DNA of 64,000 nucleotides from Bacteroidales bacterium (GTDB lineage Bacteria > Bacteroidota > Bacteroidia > Bacteroidales > UBA932): NCBI GenBank assembly GCA_020026275.1, contig JAHHQQ010000005.1, forward strand, positions 40,906 through 104,905. Reading direction: 5' to 3'. Both the position numbers and the translations under genes were made by a program. Positions 33,766 through 41,726 of the stretch are shown here, piece after piece. Positions within the stretch are counted from its first letter, which is position 1. Each line of letters starts with the position of its first letter. Under the pieces are notes generated by a model. The model was not told the origin of the DNA and did not search any database. It saw only the letters and a list, made by a program, of their open reading frames with translations.

Positions 33766-33773
33766 TATATTTG
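33766..33773 (+). promoter_or_regulatory. -7 element for tRNA-Thr
   Basis: TATATTTG, 24 bases before the tRNA; TTTT sits at the -33 position, spacer 19. Confidence 0.5.
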
Positions 33774-33796
33774 CATTCCTCCTTTGAGGAAATTTT

Positions 33797-33869
33797 GCCG
33801 CTTTGGCTCAGTTGGTAGAGCAACTCATTCGTAATGAGTAGGTCGTGGGTTCGAGTCCCACATGCGGCT
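33797..33869 (+). tRNA. tRNA-Thr, anticodon CGT
   Basis: 73 bases. The D arm (GCTC/GAGC), anticodon arm (ACTCA-TTCGTAA-TGAGT, CGT at 33830-33832), five-base variable loop and T arm (GTGGG-TTCGAGT-CCCAC) are all regular. It decodes ACG. The acceptor stem GCCGCTT/ATGCGGC has a T-T mismatch at pair 6-67. CCA is not encoded. Confidence 0.95.
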
Positions 33870-33876
33870 CCTGGTG

Positions 33877-33906
33877 AGGTCGGTCCGGAAAGGTCCGACC
33901 TTTTTT
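33877..33906 (+). terminator. Terminator of tRNA-Thr
   Basis: GGTCGGTCC/GGTCCGACC stem with one mismatch and a GGAAA loop, followed by six T's. Confidence 0.75.
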
Positions 33907-33934
33907 CTTGTCCCGGCGATCAGAACCTTTCCCA

Positions 33935-34444
33935 TTATTGGGAAACTTTGTCGATCAGAAGACGGACGGTCTGCTGTGCCTTCTTGCTGGGAACCAGCAG
34001 CTGGTAGAAGGTGAACAGCCCCAACACCACTGCCAGGAGGGTGAGGTGCCATTGTCCGGACAGGATGACTCCTGCCAGAAAAGCGGCCATGATGATGAGG
34101 TGGACCAGAATGCGCAGCCAGGTGGAACGGTTGCCCTCCTTGAAGGTGATGGCATAGCGCCGGATGGGTTCTCCGTCGTCCGTGGTCCTGCCGGTATCGC
34201 CGGCATCTTCCACCCTGCAGGAAATGTAACGGTACCGCCAAGGGGTGGAATAGTCCAGAAACAGGTCGAATTCAGCGGTGGAAGGGGGAACCGCTCCCTC
34301 CGGAAGATCATCCGGGGTGCCGATGCTGCCGAATTCCTTGAGTTCCGCTTTGACCTGTCCGAGGACAGAACCGTATCCGTCTTTGGATTCGAAGAGGGCT
34401 GTGCCTGCATCCATCATCTGTGCTTTTCTGTTCAATTTTTTCAT
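33935..34444 (-). CDS. Unrecognised two-helix membrane protein
   Basis: 169 residues; I do not recognise the family. Residues ~1-105 are soluble, with a mildly acidic first half and RYAITFKEGNRSTW just before the membrane part. Two hydrophobic helices follow: LVHLIIMAAFLAGVIL and LTLLAVVLGLFTFYQLLV, joined by a short GQWH turn. The short positively charged C-terminal tail ends near KVSQ. No signal peptide is seen, so the soluble part is probably cytoplasmic. The gene stands alone, between a tRNA on the other strand and the divergent GH97 gene. Codon use looks native and the open frame is real by its clean hydrophobic pattern. Confidence 0.6.
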   Translation of the reverse strand: MKKLNRKAQMMDAGTALFESKDGYGSVLGQVKAELKEFGSIGTPDDLPEGAVPPSTAEFDLFLDYSTPWRYRYISCRVEDAGDTGRTTDDGEPIRRYAITFKEGNRSTWLRILVHLIIMAAFLAGVILSGQWHLTLLAVVLGLFTFYQLLVPSKKAQQTVRLLIDKVSQ

Positions 34445-34549
34445 CGCTGGATATGCTTTCTTGATCGTTCAATTACTTGAAAATGTAAATTTAGCGATTT
34501 CTCATGATATATGGTTCTGTTCTCCGGCAGAAATCTTCATCTCTCCGAT

Positions 34550-34580
34550 TTTGCAGGAAGGATGAAATTAGTTATTTTTA
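34550..34580 (+). promoter_or_regulatory. Promoter of the GH97 gene
   Basis: TTTG (34550-34553), 19-base spacer, TATTTTTA (34573-34580; one mismatch). Leader about 45 bases. Confidence 0.55.
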
Positions 34581-34631
34581 CGAAGTTGGTGGAAAGAATC
34601 TCCCCACATAGAAATAATTAATAACATAATA

Positions 34632-36596
34632 ATGAAAAGATTGTCACTTGTTTCCTTGCTGCTCTGCTGCATCCTGTCTTTCGCTTCGGCAGCCGGCAAG
34701 TCTGTTATCCTTTCTTCTCCTTCGGAGAGAATTACCGCTGAAGTGTCTCTCCAGAATGGGAAACTGTTCTATTCTGTCGCATTTGACGGCAAAACTGTCC
34801 TGGCCCCTATGCCCATTTCCATGACATTTGACAATGGTGTGTCGGTCGGAGAAGGATTGCGCAAGCTCTCTCCTCGGACCGAGCTCAGAAAAGAGACCTT
34901 CGAACCGGTGGTCCGTGTCCGCAACGCCCGTGCTGATATGGTCTGGAAAGAGACCGAATTCCGTTTCGGCCGCTATTCTGTGATTTTCCGACTCTATGAT
35001 GATGCGTTGGCCTATCGGGTAGTCACCCGTTTCAGGGAAAAGGAAGTCAAGGTGATGGGAGAAGAGGTGGAATATAATTTTGTCCACGACAACGACCTCC
35101 AGTTCCCGGAGGAAATCTCCATGTACACCCATCAGGAAAGGATTTTCCAGGCGTTGAAGGTCAGTGAGGTGAAGGAGAATGCATTCTGCAGCCATCCGCT
35201 CCTCGCCAATGACGAAGGATTGAACCTGCTTATTTCCGAGGTGGATCTGGAATCCTATCCAGGCGTCTATTACCAGAAAGGCGAAGGCCTGTCTTTCAAA
35301 GGCCTCTTCCCATATTATCCGGCAGAATTGAAGAAGACTTCCGACCGGGACCTGAGAGTGGCCAAGACAGAAGATTTCATGGCGAAGACAAGCGGCAGCC
35401 GCTCCTATCCTTGGAGAACCGTCCTGATCGCCGAGAAAGACGTGGACCTCATCAACAGCAATACCCTGTATTCTCTGGCAGCCCCTTCCCGTGTGGAAGA
35501 CACCTCCTGGATCAGACCGGGCAAGGTCGCTTGGGACTGGTGGAATGGCCTGACCCTCACCGGTGTGGATTTCCACAGTGATGTCAATACACGCACATAT
35601 AAATATTTCATCGATTTCGCGTCAGAACACGGTTTGGAATACGTCGTCCTGGATGAAGGATGGTACGATATCCACAAAACCATCCTGGATGTGGTGCCAG
35701 CCATCGACCTTCAGGAAATCATCGGTTATGGCAAGGAGAAGAACGTAGGAATCATTCTCTGGACCACTTGGCTGGCTCTGGATGAACATTTCGAAGAGGC
35801 TTTCGACAAGTATGGCCCGATGGGCATCAAAGGCTTCAAGATTGATTTCATGCAGCGTGACGACCAGGTGATGGTGGACTGGTATTATTCCACCGCCAAA
35901 TATGCCGCCGACCGCAAACTGCTGGTCGATTACCACGGCTCCTACAAGCCGACCGGCTTGACTCGCACTTTCCCGAATGTGCTCAACTCAGAGGGCGTTT
36001 CCGGTGGTGAACAGAACAAATGGGACACCAACCAGACTCCGGACCATACCCTGACTCTGCCGTTCACCAGAATGGCGCTCGGCCCGATGGACTACACTCC
36101 AGGTGCCATGAGAAATTCCATCCAGGGACAGTTCATCAGCCGTTTCATGACTCCGATGTCACAGGGGACCCGTTGCCATCAGCTGGGCATGTACGTCCTG
36201 TATGAATCCCCGTTGCAGATGCTGTCCGACAGCCCGACCAATTACGAAAAGGAAGAAGACATGATGAAATTCCTGTCTCCTGTTCCGACCACCTGGGATG
36301 AATCGCATGCCCTGGAAGGAAAAGTCGGAGACTATCTGGTGATGGCCCGTAGAAACGGCGAAGGCTGGTGGCTTGGCGCCATGACCGACTGGACTCCTCG
36401 TCAGGTGGAAGTCGGGCTCGATTTCCTCGAAGAGGGGACCGACTATGTGATGACCTACTGGCAGGACGGCTACAATGTGGACCGCAATGCTGAAGATTAT
36501 ACCATGGGTGAGCGCAAGGTCCGCAAAGGGGACAAGGTGCTCCTGAAGATGGCTGCCGGCGGTGGTTATGTCGCCACTTTCGTCAAGGCAGAATAG
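34632..36596 (+). CDS. GH97 glycoside hydrolase, retaining type (probable alpha-galactosidase)
   Basis: 654 residues with signal peptide (cleavage near SFASA). The N-terminal beta-sandwich (to ~280) is followed by a TIM barrel and a C-terminal beta domain, as in all GH97 proteins. The family has inverting alpha-glucosidases (SusB) and retaining alpha-galactosidases. Here GFKIDFMQRDDQ places an Asp (D405) at the nucleophile position of the retaining group, and DYHGSYKPTGL has Gly where SusB has its general-base Glu. Alpha-galactosidase activity on dietary or host galactosides is therefore the best guess. No SusC/D pair is present, so it is not part of a complete polysaccharide locus. Confidence 0.88.
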   Translation: MKRLSLVSLLLCCILSFASAAGKSVILSSPSERITAEVSLQNGKLFYSVAFDGKTVLAPMPISMTFDNGVSVGEGLRKLSPRTELRKETFEPVVRVRNARADMVWKETEFRFGRYSVIFRLYDDALAYRVVTRFREKEVKVMGEEVEYNFVHDNDLQFPEEISMYTHQERIFQALKVSEVKENAFCSHPLLANDEGLNLLISEVDLESYPGVYYQKGEGLSFKGLFPYYPAELKKTSDRDLRVAKTEDFMAKTSGSRSYPWRTVLIAEKDVDLINSNTLYSLAAPSRVEDTSWIRPGKVAWDWWNGLTLTGVDFHSDVNTRTYKYFIDFASEHGLEYVVLDEGWYDIHKTILDVVPAIDLQEIIGYGKEKNVGIILWTTWLALDEHFEEAFDKYGPMGIKGFKIDFMQRDDQVMVDWYYSTAKYAADRKLLVDYHGSYKPTGLTRTFPNVLNSEGVSGGEQNKWDTNQTPDHTLTLPFTRMALGPMDYTPGAMRNSIQGQFISRFMTPMSQGTRCHQLGMYVLYESPLQMLSDSPTNYEKEEDMMKFLSPVPTTWDESHALEGKVGDYLVMARRNGEGWWLGAMTDWTPRQVEVGLDFLEEGTDYVMTYWQDGYNVDRNAEDYTMGERKVRKGDKVLLKMAAGGGYVATFVKAE

Positions 36597-36600
36597 ACAG

Positions 36601-36626
36601 AAAACGCTGAATTATTCAGTTTTTGT
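36601..36626 (+). terminator. Terminator of the GH97 gene
   Basis: AAAAC-GCTGAAT pairs with ATTCAGTTTT (two bulged bases), ending in a T-run. A second hairpin, 36629-36642 with 36653-36666 (one mismatch), follows at once but has no T-tract. Confidence 0.5.
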
Positions 36627-36711
36627 TGATTCCGGATATCAATTTGAGTATATTGGTATCCGGAATTGTCATTTCCCGGTCCGGGGAGAGACAGCAGAAT
36701 GGTAACAGAAG

Positions 36712-37797
36712 ATGGAAAGACATTGGACGGCAGGACGCATGATATCCTGTTTTATTTTTTTCATGGCACTGGCTTCCTGCCGGTCGGTCTCCGAAGAGGG
36801 ACGACGGGCAGAGGAGACACCCTTGTATTTTACGGCGGATTCTTCCTGCGTCGTCAGCATTTCTCCGTACGACGGACACCGTGACTCGTTGCGGCTCGAC
36901 GGGCCCTGTTCGCAGATCGTCTGTCTTTCCTCCACCCATGTCGCCTATCTGGATGCGGTGGATGCCGACAGCACGGTAGTGGGCGTTTCCGGTCTTCCGT
37001 ACATCTCCAATCCCGAGATCCAGAAGAGGGCCGCCGCCGGTCAGGTCTGGGACGTCGGCTACGATGCCGCCCTGGATTATGAACGCCTGCTCGCTCTGCA
37101 CCCGGATGTGATTCTGGCCTATACCGTTTCCGCCATGAAGCCGCTGTGGCTGGACAAGTTGCAGGACCTGGGCTTCAAAGTGCTGGTCCTGTACGATAAC
37201 ATGGAGGAACATCCCCTGGCAAGAGCCGCCTACATCCGGGTGGCAGGAGCCCTGACCGGCCGTCTGGCGGCCGCGGATTCCGTCTACCAGGCAATCGCCG
37301 GATGCTATCATCAGCTCGCTTCTTCCGTCCGGAAGGAAGATCGCCCGACCCCAAAAGTGCTGCTCAACATCCCCTACAATGACCAGTGGTATATTCCCGG
37401 CAAGGACAACTACATGACCCGTCTGATCGAGGATGCCGGAGGCGAGGTGCTCGGCGCCCAACCCGGCCAGAGCGAGTCCTCCATCATTTCTCTCGAAGAA
37501 GCGGCCCTGCTCTCGCAAGAGGCGGACCTCTGGCTCAATACCGGCTGGTGCCGTACAAGAGAGCAGCTGTATTCTATTCACCCCCTATTCGGGAAATTTG
37601 GAAACGGCCCGGTCTTCAACAATGTGAAGCGGACCAGCGCCGGTGGAGGAAATGATTTCTGGGAGCAGGGCGCAGCCCGTCCCGACCTCATTCTTTCAGA
37701 CCTGACGGCCATTCTCCAATCTGTTCAAAAAAAACATCCTGATCCGACGGGCCAGGATGCATGGAAGTCAGAACTTCATTTCTATATTGCTCTGTAA
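36712..37797 (+). CDS. BtuF/FepB-like substrate-binding lipoprotein
   Basis: 361 residues. Signal sequence with lipobox LASC at about residue 23, so it is a periplasm-facing lipoprotein. It has the class III periplasmic binding fold: an N-lobe with QIVCLSSTHVAYLDAV and VVGVSGLPYISNP, the LLALHPDVILAY segment, a long linking helix, and a C-lobe with LIEDAGGEVLG. This group binds cobalamin, haem or ferric siderophores. No permease or ATPase gene adjoins it, so its partner is encoded elsewhere. A second ATG nine codons in (36739) is possible, but only the longer form has positive charges before the hydrophobic core. It converges with copA, stops three bases apart. Confidence 0.8.
   Translation: MERHWTAGRMISCFIFFMALASCRSVSEEGRRAEETPLYFTADSSCVVSISPYDGHRDSLRLDGPCSQIVCLSSTHVAYLDAVDADSTVVGVSGLPYISNPEIQKRAAAGQVWDVGYDAALDYERLLALHPDVILAYTVSAMKPLWLDKLQDLGFKVLVLYDNMEEHPLARAAYIRVAGALTGRLAAADSVYQAIAGCYHQLASSVRKEDRPTPKVLLNIPYNDQWYIPGKDNYMTRLIEDAGGEVLGAQPGQSESSIISLEEAALLSQEADLWLNTGWCRTREQLYSIHPLFGKFGNGPVFNNVKRTSAGGGNDFWEQGAARPDLILSDLTAILQSVQKKHPDPTGQDAWKSELHFYIAL
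37727..37759 (-). terminator. Terminator of copA, inside the antisense of the BtuF-like gene
   Basis: On the minus strand CATCCTG (37753-37759) pairs with CAGGATG (37735-37741), followed by eight T's (37734-37727). The copA transcript must therefore run about 70 bases into the converging gene. Confidence 0.7.
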
Positions 37798-37800
37798 CGT

Positions 37801-40050
37801 CTAATCCTCCTTGAGCTTCGCTTTTCTCAGGCGGAGACTGTTGGTGACGACGCTCACGCTGCTGAATGCCATGGCGGCACCGCCAATCATCGGGTTCAGC
37901 AGGATGTGCCAGATCGGATAGAGGACACCAGCGGCAACCGGAACGGCGATGGCATTGTAGATGAATGCCCAGAACAGGTTCTGGTGCAGAATCTTCATCG
38001 TGGCACGGGACAGCCGGATCATCTCAGAAATCTTCTCCAGATTGGAGGAGAGGATGGTCACCTGGGCGGTGTCCATAGCGATGTCACTGCCTTTTCCCAT
38101 CGCAATGCTCAGATTGGCGGTTGCCAGAGCGGCGCTGTCATTGATGCCGTCTCCGACCATCGCCACACAATGTCCTTCATTCTGGAGCTGTCGGATGAAT
38201 TCAGCTTTCTGTTGAGGCAGCACTCCAGCCTTGACCCGGTCAATGCCGGCTTCTTTGGCGGCCGCTTCTCCAGCCTGCTGGTTGTCTCCCGTCAGCAGAC
38301 AGACCTCAATGCCCATTTTCTGCAAGGAAGCGATGGCTTCTTTGGAACTGGCTTTCAGACTGTCGTTCAAAGCGGTGACGGACAGGACCTGACGGTCGTC
38401 AGAGAACCATACCAGTGTGTAGGCCTTGCCCAGCCACTCGTCCACTTTCTTCTGGATGGCTTCTGGTACCTCAATTCCCATCTCAGTGAGCCGTTTGCCG
38501 TTGCCGGCATAATAGGTGCGGCCCTCGGACTTGCCCTGGATGCCCTCTCCGGAAATGTTCTGGAAATCTTCAATCTGGGCTTCGTATGGGTTGGCGACAG
38601 TCGGTGTGGCCCCCTCCATATATTCCACGACCGCCTGGGCCAGCGGATGCTGGGACAGCTTCTCCAATTTCTTCAATATGCCCTTATAGGCTTTGGCTCC
38701 GTCGTTCCAGATCTGGTCGATGACAGCCGGATGGCCTTCGGTCAGCGTACCGGTCTTGTCCACCACGACGGTGTCAATCTTCTGGGCCGTCTGCAAACTC
38801 TCCGCATCCTTGATGAGGATACCGGCCTCTGCGCCTCTGCCGATGCCGACCATGATGGCAGTTGGCGTAGCCAGACCCAAAGCACATGGACAAGCGATGA
38901 TGAGGACGGTCATCATGGTCTGCAGACCGTTGATGAAACCTTCAGAAGGCGCCAGGAAATACCAGCAGCAGAAGGTCAGGATGGCAATGGCGAAGATGAC
39001 CGGAACAAAAATGCCGGCCACTTTGTCCACGATATTCTGGATCGGGGCACGGCTGCCCTGCGCCTCTTCCACCATGGCGATAATCTGGGACAGCACAGTC
39101 TTGTCTCCCACCTTTTCGGCACGGAAACGGAAAGAACCGTCCCGGTTGCTCGTTCCGGAGAAGACCTTGGCACCTGCCTCCTTGTAGACAGGGACCGGCT
39201 CACCGCTCAGCATGCTTTCATCCAGATAGGAATTGCCGTCAAGGACCGTTCCGTCCACAGCGACATGCTCTCCCGGATGAACCAGAATGACATCACCGAT
39301 CTTGACCTGGGCGATAGGAACCAGCTTCTCGGTCGTGCCGGTCACGACGGTCACCTCCTTCGGCTTCAGCCCCATCAGGTTCTCGATAGCTGCGGAAGTC
39401 TTCTTCTTGGCCCTTTCCTCCATGGTACGTCCAATCAGAATGAAAGCGATCAGACCGGCGGAAGTGTCAAAATAGAGATGGGGAGTCATGCCGTGTTCTG
39501 TCCAGAAAGCCGGGAAGAACAGGTTGAAGACACTGAACAGGTAGGCGATACCGGTACTGGTCGCCACCAGAGTGTCCATATTGCAATTGAAATGTTTGGC
39601 CTGGTTCCAGGCGTTGACGAAAAATTCTCTACCGAAAATGAAGACGGAAATGGTCGTGGCAATGAAGATGCCATATCTCACCGCTTCAATCTCACCGAAG
39701 CACATGCTCGCGAACATGATCGGAATGAGCAGCGCCCAGGCACCGATGCAGGAACGCTTCAGCTGGGTGTAATGGTCTTTCCTGATTTCCTCCGCTTTGG
39801 CGGCGGCTTCCTCTTTCTCTTCAATGAGCATATCATAACCGGCATCGCGGACAGCCTGCCTGATCTTTTCCACGTCACAGACCGAACTGTCATAGGTCAC
39901 CTGTGCAACAGAAGCGGCCAGGTTCACGGAAGACTCTTTCATGCCTTCCACTCCTTTCAATGCCTTGTCCACTTTAGCGGCACAGGCGGCGCATCCCATG
40001 CCGACGACAGGGAGCGTGCAGGATTTCAACTTGTTTTCAGTGTTCTCCAT
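37801..40050 (-). CDS. copA: Copper-exporting P1B-type ATPase
   Basis: 749 residues. One N-terminal heavy-metal domain carries GMGCAACAAK (the CxxC is CAAC), then eight membrane helices with the metal-channel CPC in IACPCALGLATPT, the phosphorylation site DKTGTLTEG, and MVGDGINDSAAL in the hinge. It pumps Cu(I) out of the cytoplasm. It has only one metal-binding domain, at the short end of the family's range. It is downstream of the FAH-fold protein (47 bases) and may be read through from dnaN. No csoR/copZ-like gene adjoins it. Confidence 0.94.
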   Translation of the reverse strand: MENTENKLKSCTLPVVGMGCAACAAKVDKALKGVEGMKESSVNLAASVAQVTYDSSVCDVEKIRQAVRDAGYDMLIEEKEEAAAKAEEIRKDHYTQLKRSCIGAWALLIPIMFASMCFGEIEAVRYGIFIATTISVFIFGREFFVNAWNQAKHFNCNMDTLVATSTGIAYLFSVFNLFFPAFWTEHGMTPHLYFDTSAGLIAFILIGRTMEERAKKKTSAAIENLMGLKPKEVTVVTGTTEKLVPIAQVKIGDVILVHPGEHVAVDGTVLDGNSYLDESMLSGEPVPVYKEAGAKVFSGTSNRDGSFRFRAEKVGDKTVLSQIIAMVEEAQGSRAPIQNIVDKVAGIFVPVIFAIAILTFCCWYFLAPSEGFINGLQTMMTVLIIACPCALGLATPTAIMVGIGRGAEAGILIKDAESLQTAQKIDTVVVDKTGTLTEGHPAVIDQIWNDGAKAYKGILKKLEKLSQHPLAQAVVEYMEGATPTVANPYEAQIEDFQNISGEGIQGKSEGRTYYAGNGKRLTEMGIEVPEAIQKKVDEWLGKAYTLVWFSDDRQVLSVTALNDSLKASSKEAIASLQKMGIEVCLLTGDNQQAGEAAAKEAGIDRVKAGVLPQQKAEFIRQLQNEGHCVAMVGDGINDSAALATANLSIAMGKGSDIAMDTAQVTILSSNLEKISEMIRLSRATMKILHQNLFWAFIYNAIAVPVAAGVLYPIWHILLNPMIGGAAMAFSSVSVVTNSLRLRKAKLKED

Positions 40051-40097
40051 ATACGTTAAGGAATTGATGATTTATACAAACCAGACAGCCGAAGAGA

Positions 40098-40685
40098 TCA
40101 ATCTACGATAATCTGGAAATTGAGGATTTCATTCTCGCAATAGGTCCCCCGTATCTGTAGGTTCCCCTCCTCCCTTCGGAAAATGTTCATGCGCGGGGCC
40201 AATTCGATGGCGACCATATCTCCCGTCCGCACGCTGACGCGGCCGGTCACTTCTTCGATCAGCGCATCCACGTCTGCGGTGGAACGGATGGCAGATTCCT
40301 GGCTTGCATCGCAGGAAAAGAGGGGCTGACCTGCTTTTTCCAGCTGGAACACATTCCCCTCATTGCCCAGGACCACCATATTGTAAAGAGGGAAGGGGAG
40401 CAGGGAAGTCTTGTCCAGACAACTGGCGGCAGCGAAGCCTTCCGGAGTGCCGTCATCCAGGTCGTCTGGATAGAAAAGCATGCCATAGCCGAATGAATCA
40501 TAATAACGGGAAGCGAATTCTTTCTGGATGGAACGTCCCGGACGGGACATCCGAACGAAAAGGATAGGCGTATAGGACAAGGATTGGACGAAGTCTGGAA
40601 GATAGAGGTCGTCGTTGTCCTTTTCCCAAGTCGTGTCCGGCCGTACGATGACGTGTCCTCCGGAGGTTTTCAGTATGATGTTCAT
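40098..40685 (-). CDS. Degenerate fumarylacetoacetate-hydrolase-fold protein
   Basis: 195 residues from the ATG at 40685; an earlier in-frame ATG at 40715 lies in a terminator stem and is rejected. The layout resembles the short FAH-family proteins of Bacteroidales: N-terminal MNIILKTSGG...VIVRPDTT, then LYLPDFVQSLSYTPILFVRM, RSIQKEFASRYYDSFGYGML and a final NEILNFQIIVD strand. The metal ligands of the family are gone, however: the E-x-E of 'YETEVVVRI' reads YTPILFVRM, and the GxDFTARD motif reads GMLFYPDDLD. If the assignment is right this is a non-catalytic relative. The assignment is inference from pattern, not from an alignment. Confidence 0.5.
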   Translation of the reverse strand: MNIILKTSGGHVIVRPDTTWEKDNDDLYLPDFVQSLSYTPILFVRMSRPGRSIQKEFASRYYDSFGYGMLFYPDDLDDGTPEGFAAASCLDKTSLLPFPLYNMVVLGNEGNVFQLEKAGQPLFSCDASQESAIRSTADVDALIEEVTGRVSVRTGDMVAIELAPRMNIFRREEGNLQIRGTYCENEILNFQIIVD

Positions 40686-40700
40686 GTTTTGTACAGGGTT

Positions 40701-40733
40701 AAAAAAAATGACCATCTTGTGGAATGATCATTT
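40701..40733 (-). terminator. Intercistronic terminator between the exonuclease and FAH-fold genes
   Basis: On the minus strand AAATGATCAT pairs with ATGGTCATTT (one U-G wobble), followed by eight T's. The T-run ends only 15 bases before the next ATG (40685). Confidence 0.75.
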
Positions 40734-40741
40734 TTCAGGTT

Positions 40742-41704
40742 TTATCTGTTGTTGAATTTGTTCTGGAGGTCTTTCAGTTGGGAATCGCTGGCTGGCTGCA
40801 GGGAGGCCTTCTCTGATTCCTTCTTGTATTGTTCTTCCAGTTTCTTGAACTGGCGCTTGGTGTCCAAGGTGAATTCTCCGTTATAAATCCAGCTGAAATA
40901 GCTTCTTTCCGTTTCGAATATTTCTTTGACGGGACGTCCGTTGTGTTTTCCGAAACCGATGACCGGTACGCCATCTTTGAGCTTGATCCTGCCGGCATAA
41001 TCCATGGTTTTGGGACGATTGCCGACTTCAGAGAGGAAGGTCACGTCATTCTTCAGTACGATGTCGTGCACCTTGTCCGGTTTGCTGTACATTTCCAGCT
41101 GCCCTTTCAGCACCTCGTAAGTGGCCAGCGTATCCGCTTCTGCCGTATGGGCATTCTCGAAATCCTCGCCACCGCAGTAGAAGCGGTAGGCGGCTCTCAG
41201 ATTTCTCGGTTCCATATAATGATAGATGGTCTGCACATCCACCATCTTGGCATCGTGCAGGTCAATGTCTATCTTGCCGAGCATTTCCTTGGCCTTCTCT
41301 TTCCTGTCAGCGGAGATCTTCGGATCTCTGATACGGGACTCGCAATATTCTCTGACCCTTTCGAACTCTTCAGAGAGCATCGGCAGGTCAAACTTGACGG
41401 AATTGAAGCCGGAGAGGTCACTTCCTTTGAGCCATTCAGCCACTTCGGGAGCCACATCGATGAATTTGGGACAATCCAACAAGTCTTCATCCTTTACACC
41501 ATTGACCGCAGACGCGCTGGGATTGATAGGAATCTGTCTGTGATTATGATAATCCCAAGGCTTGATTTTCCAAGTCTTTATCTTTTCTTCTCCGTCCGGC
41601 ATGATCTTGACGAAACTGAGCTCGATGATGCCGTCTGTCGGAATATTCAGTCCTGTGCTTTCAATGTCAAAGAACAGGAGGGGTCTTTCAAGATTGAGTT
41701 GCAT
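40742..41704 (-). CDS. DnaQ-like 3'-5' exonuclease with C-terminal DUF3820-like domain
   Basis: 320 residues. DEDDh exonuclease fold: LLFFDIESTGL gives the first Asp and Glu, GFNSVKFDLPML the next Asp, and NAHTAEADTLATYEVL the His and final Asp. A C-terminal segment, VIGFGKHNGRPVKEIFETE and YFSWIYNGEF, is the small DUF3820-like module often attached to such nucleases. The substrate, probably single-stranded DNA or mismatched ends, is inferred. It lies 22 bases after dnaN, so it is probably co-expressed with the sliding clamp; no obvious clamp-binding motif stands out at its C-terminus. A charged helical tail ends the protein. Confidence 0.87.
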   Translation of the reverse strand: MQLNLERPLLFFDIESTGLNIPTDGIIELSFVKIMPDGEEKIKTWKIKPWDYHNHRQIPINPSASAVNGVKDEDLLDCPKFIDVAPEVAEWLKGSDLSGFNSVKFDLPMLSEEFERVREYCESRIRDPKISADRKEKAKEMLGKIDIDLHDAKMVDVQTIYHYMEPRNLRAAYRFYCGGEDFENAHTAEADTLATYEVLKGQLEMYSKPDKVHDIVLKNDVTFLSEVGNRPKTMDYAGRIKLKDGVPVIGFGKHNGRPVKEIFETERSYFSWIYNGEFTLDTKRQFKKLEEQYKKESEKASLQPASDSQLKDLQNKFNNR

Positions 41705-41726
41705 GGCTGGTTTGGATTATCAAGAT

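Noticed and set aside
36597..36711. Cobalamin riboswitch before the BtuF-like gene
   Set aside because: The gap holds only two simple hairpins, too short for a B12 aptamer.
37906..40059. A 717-codon open frame antisense to copA
   Set aside because: copA is unmistakable on the other strand; the antisense product is His/Asp/Gly-rich without domain pattern, as expected from codon bias mirrored in that frame.
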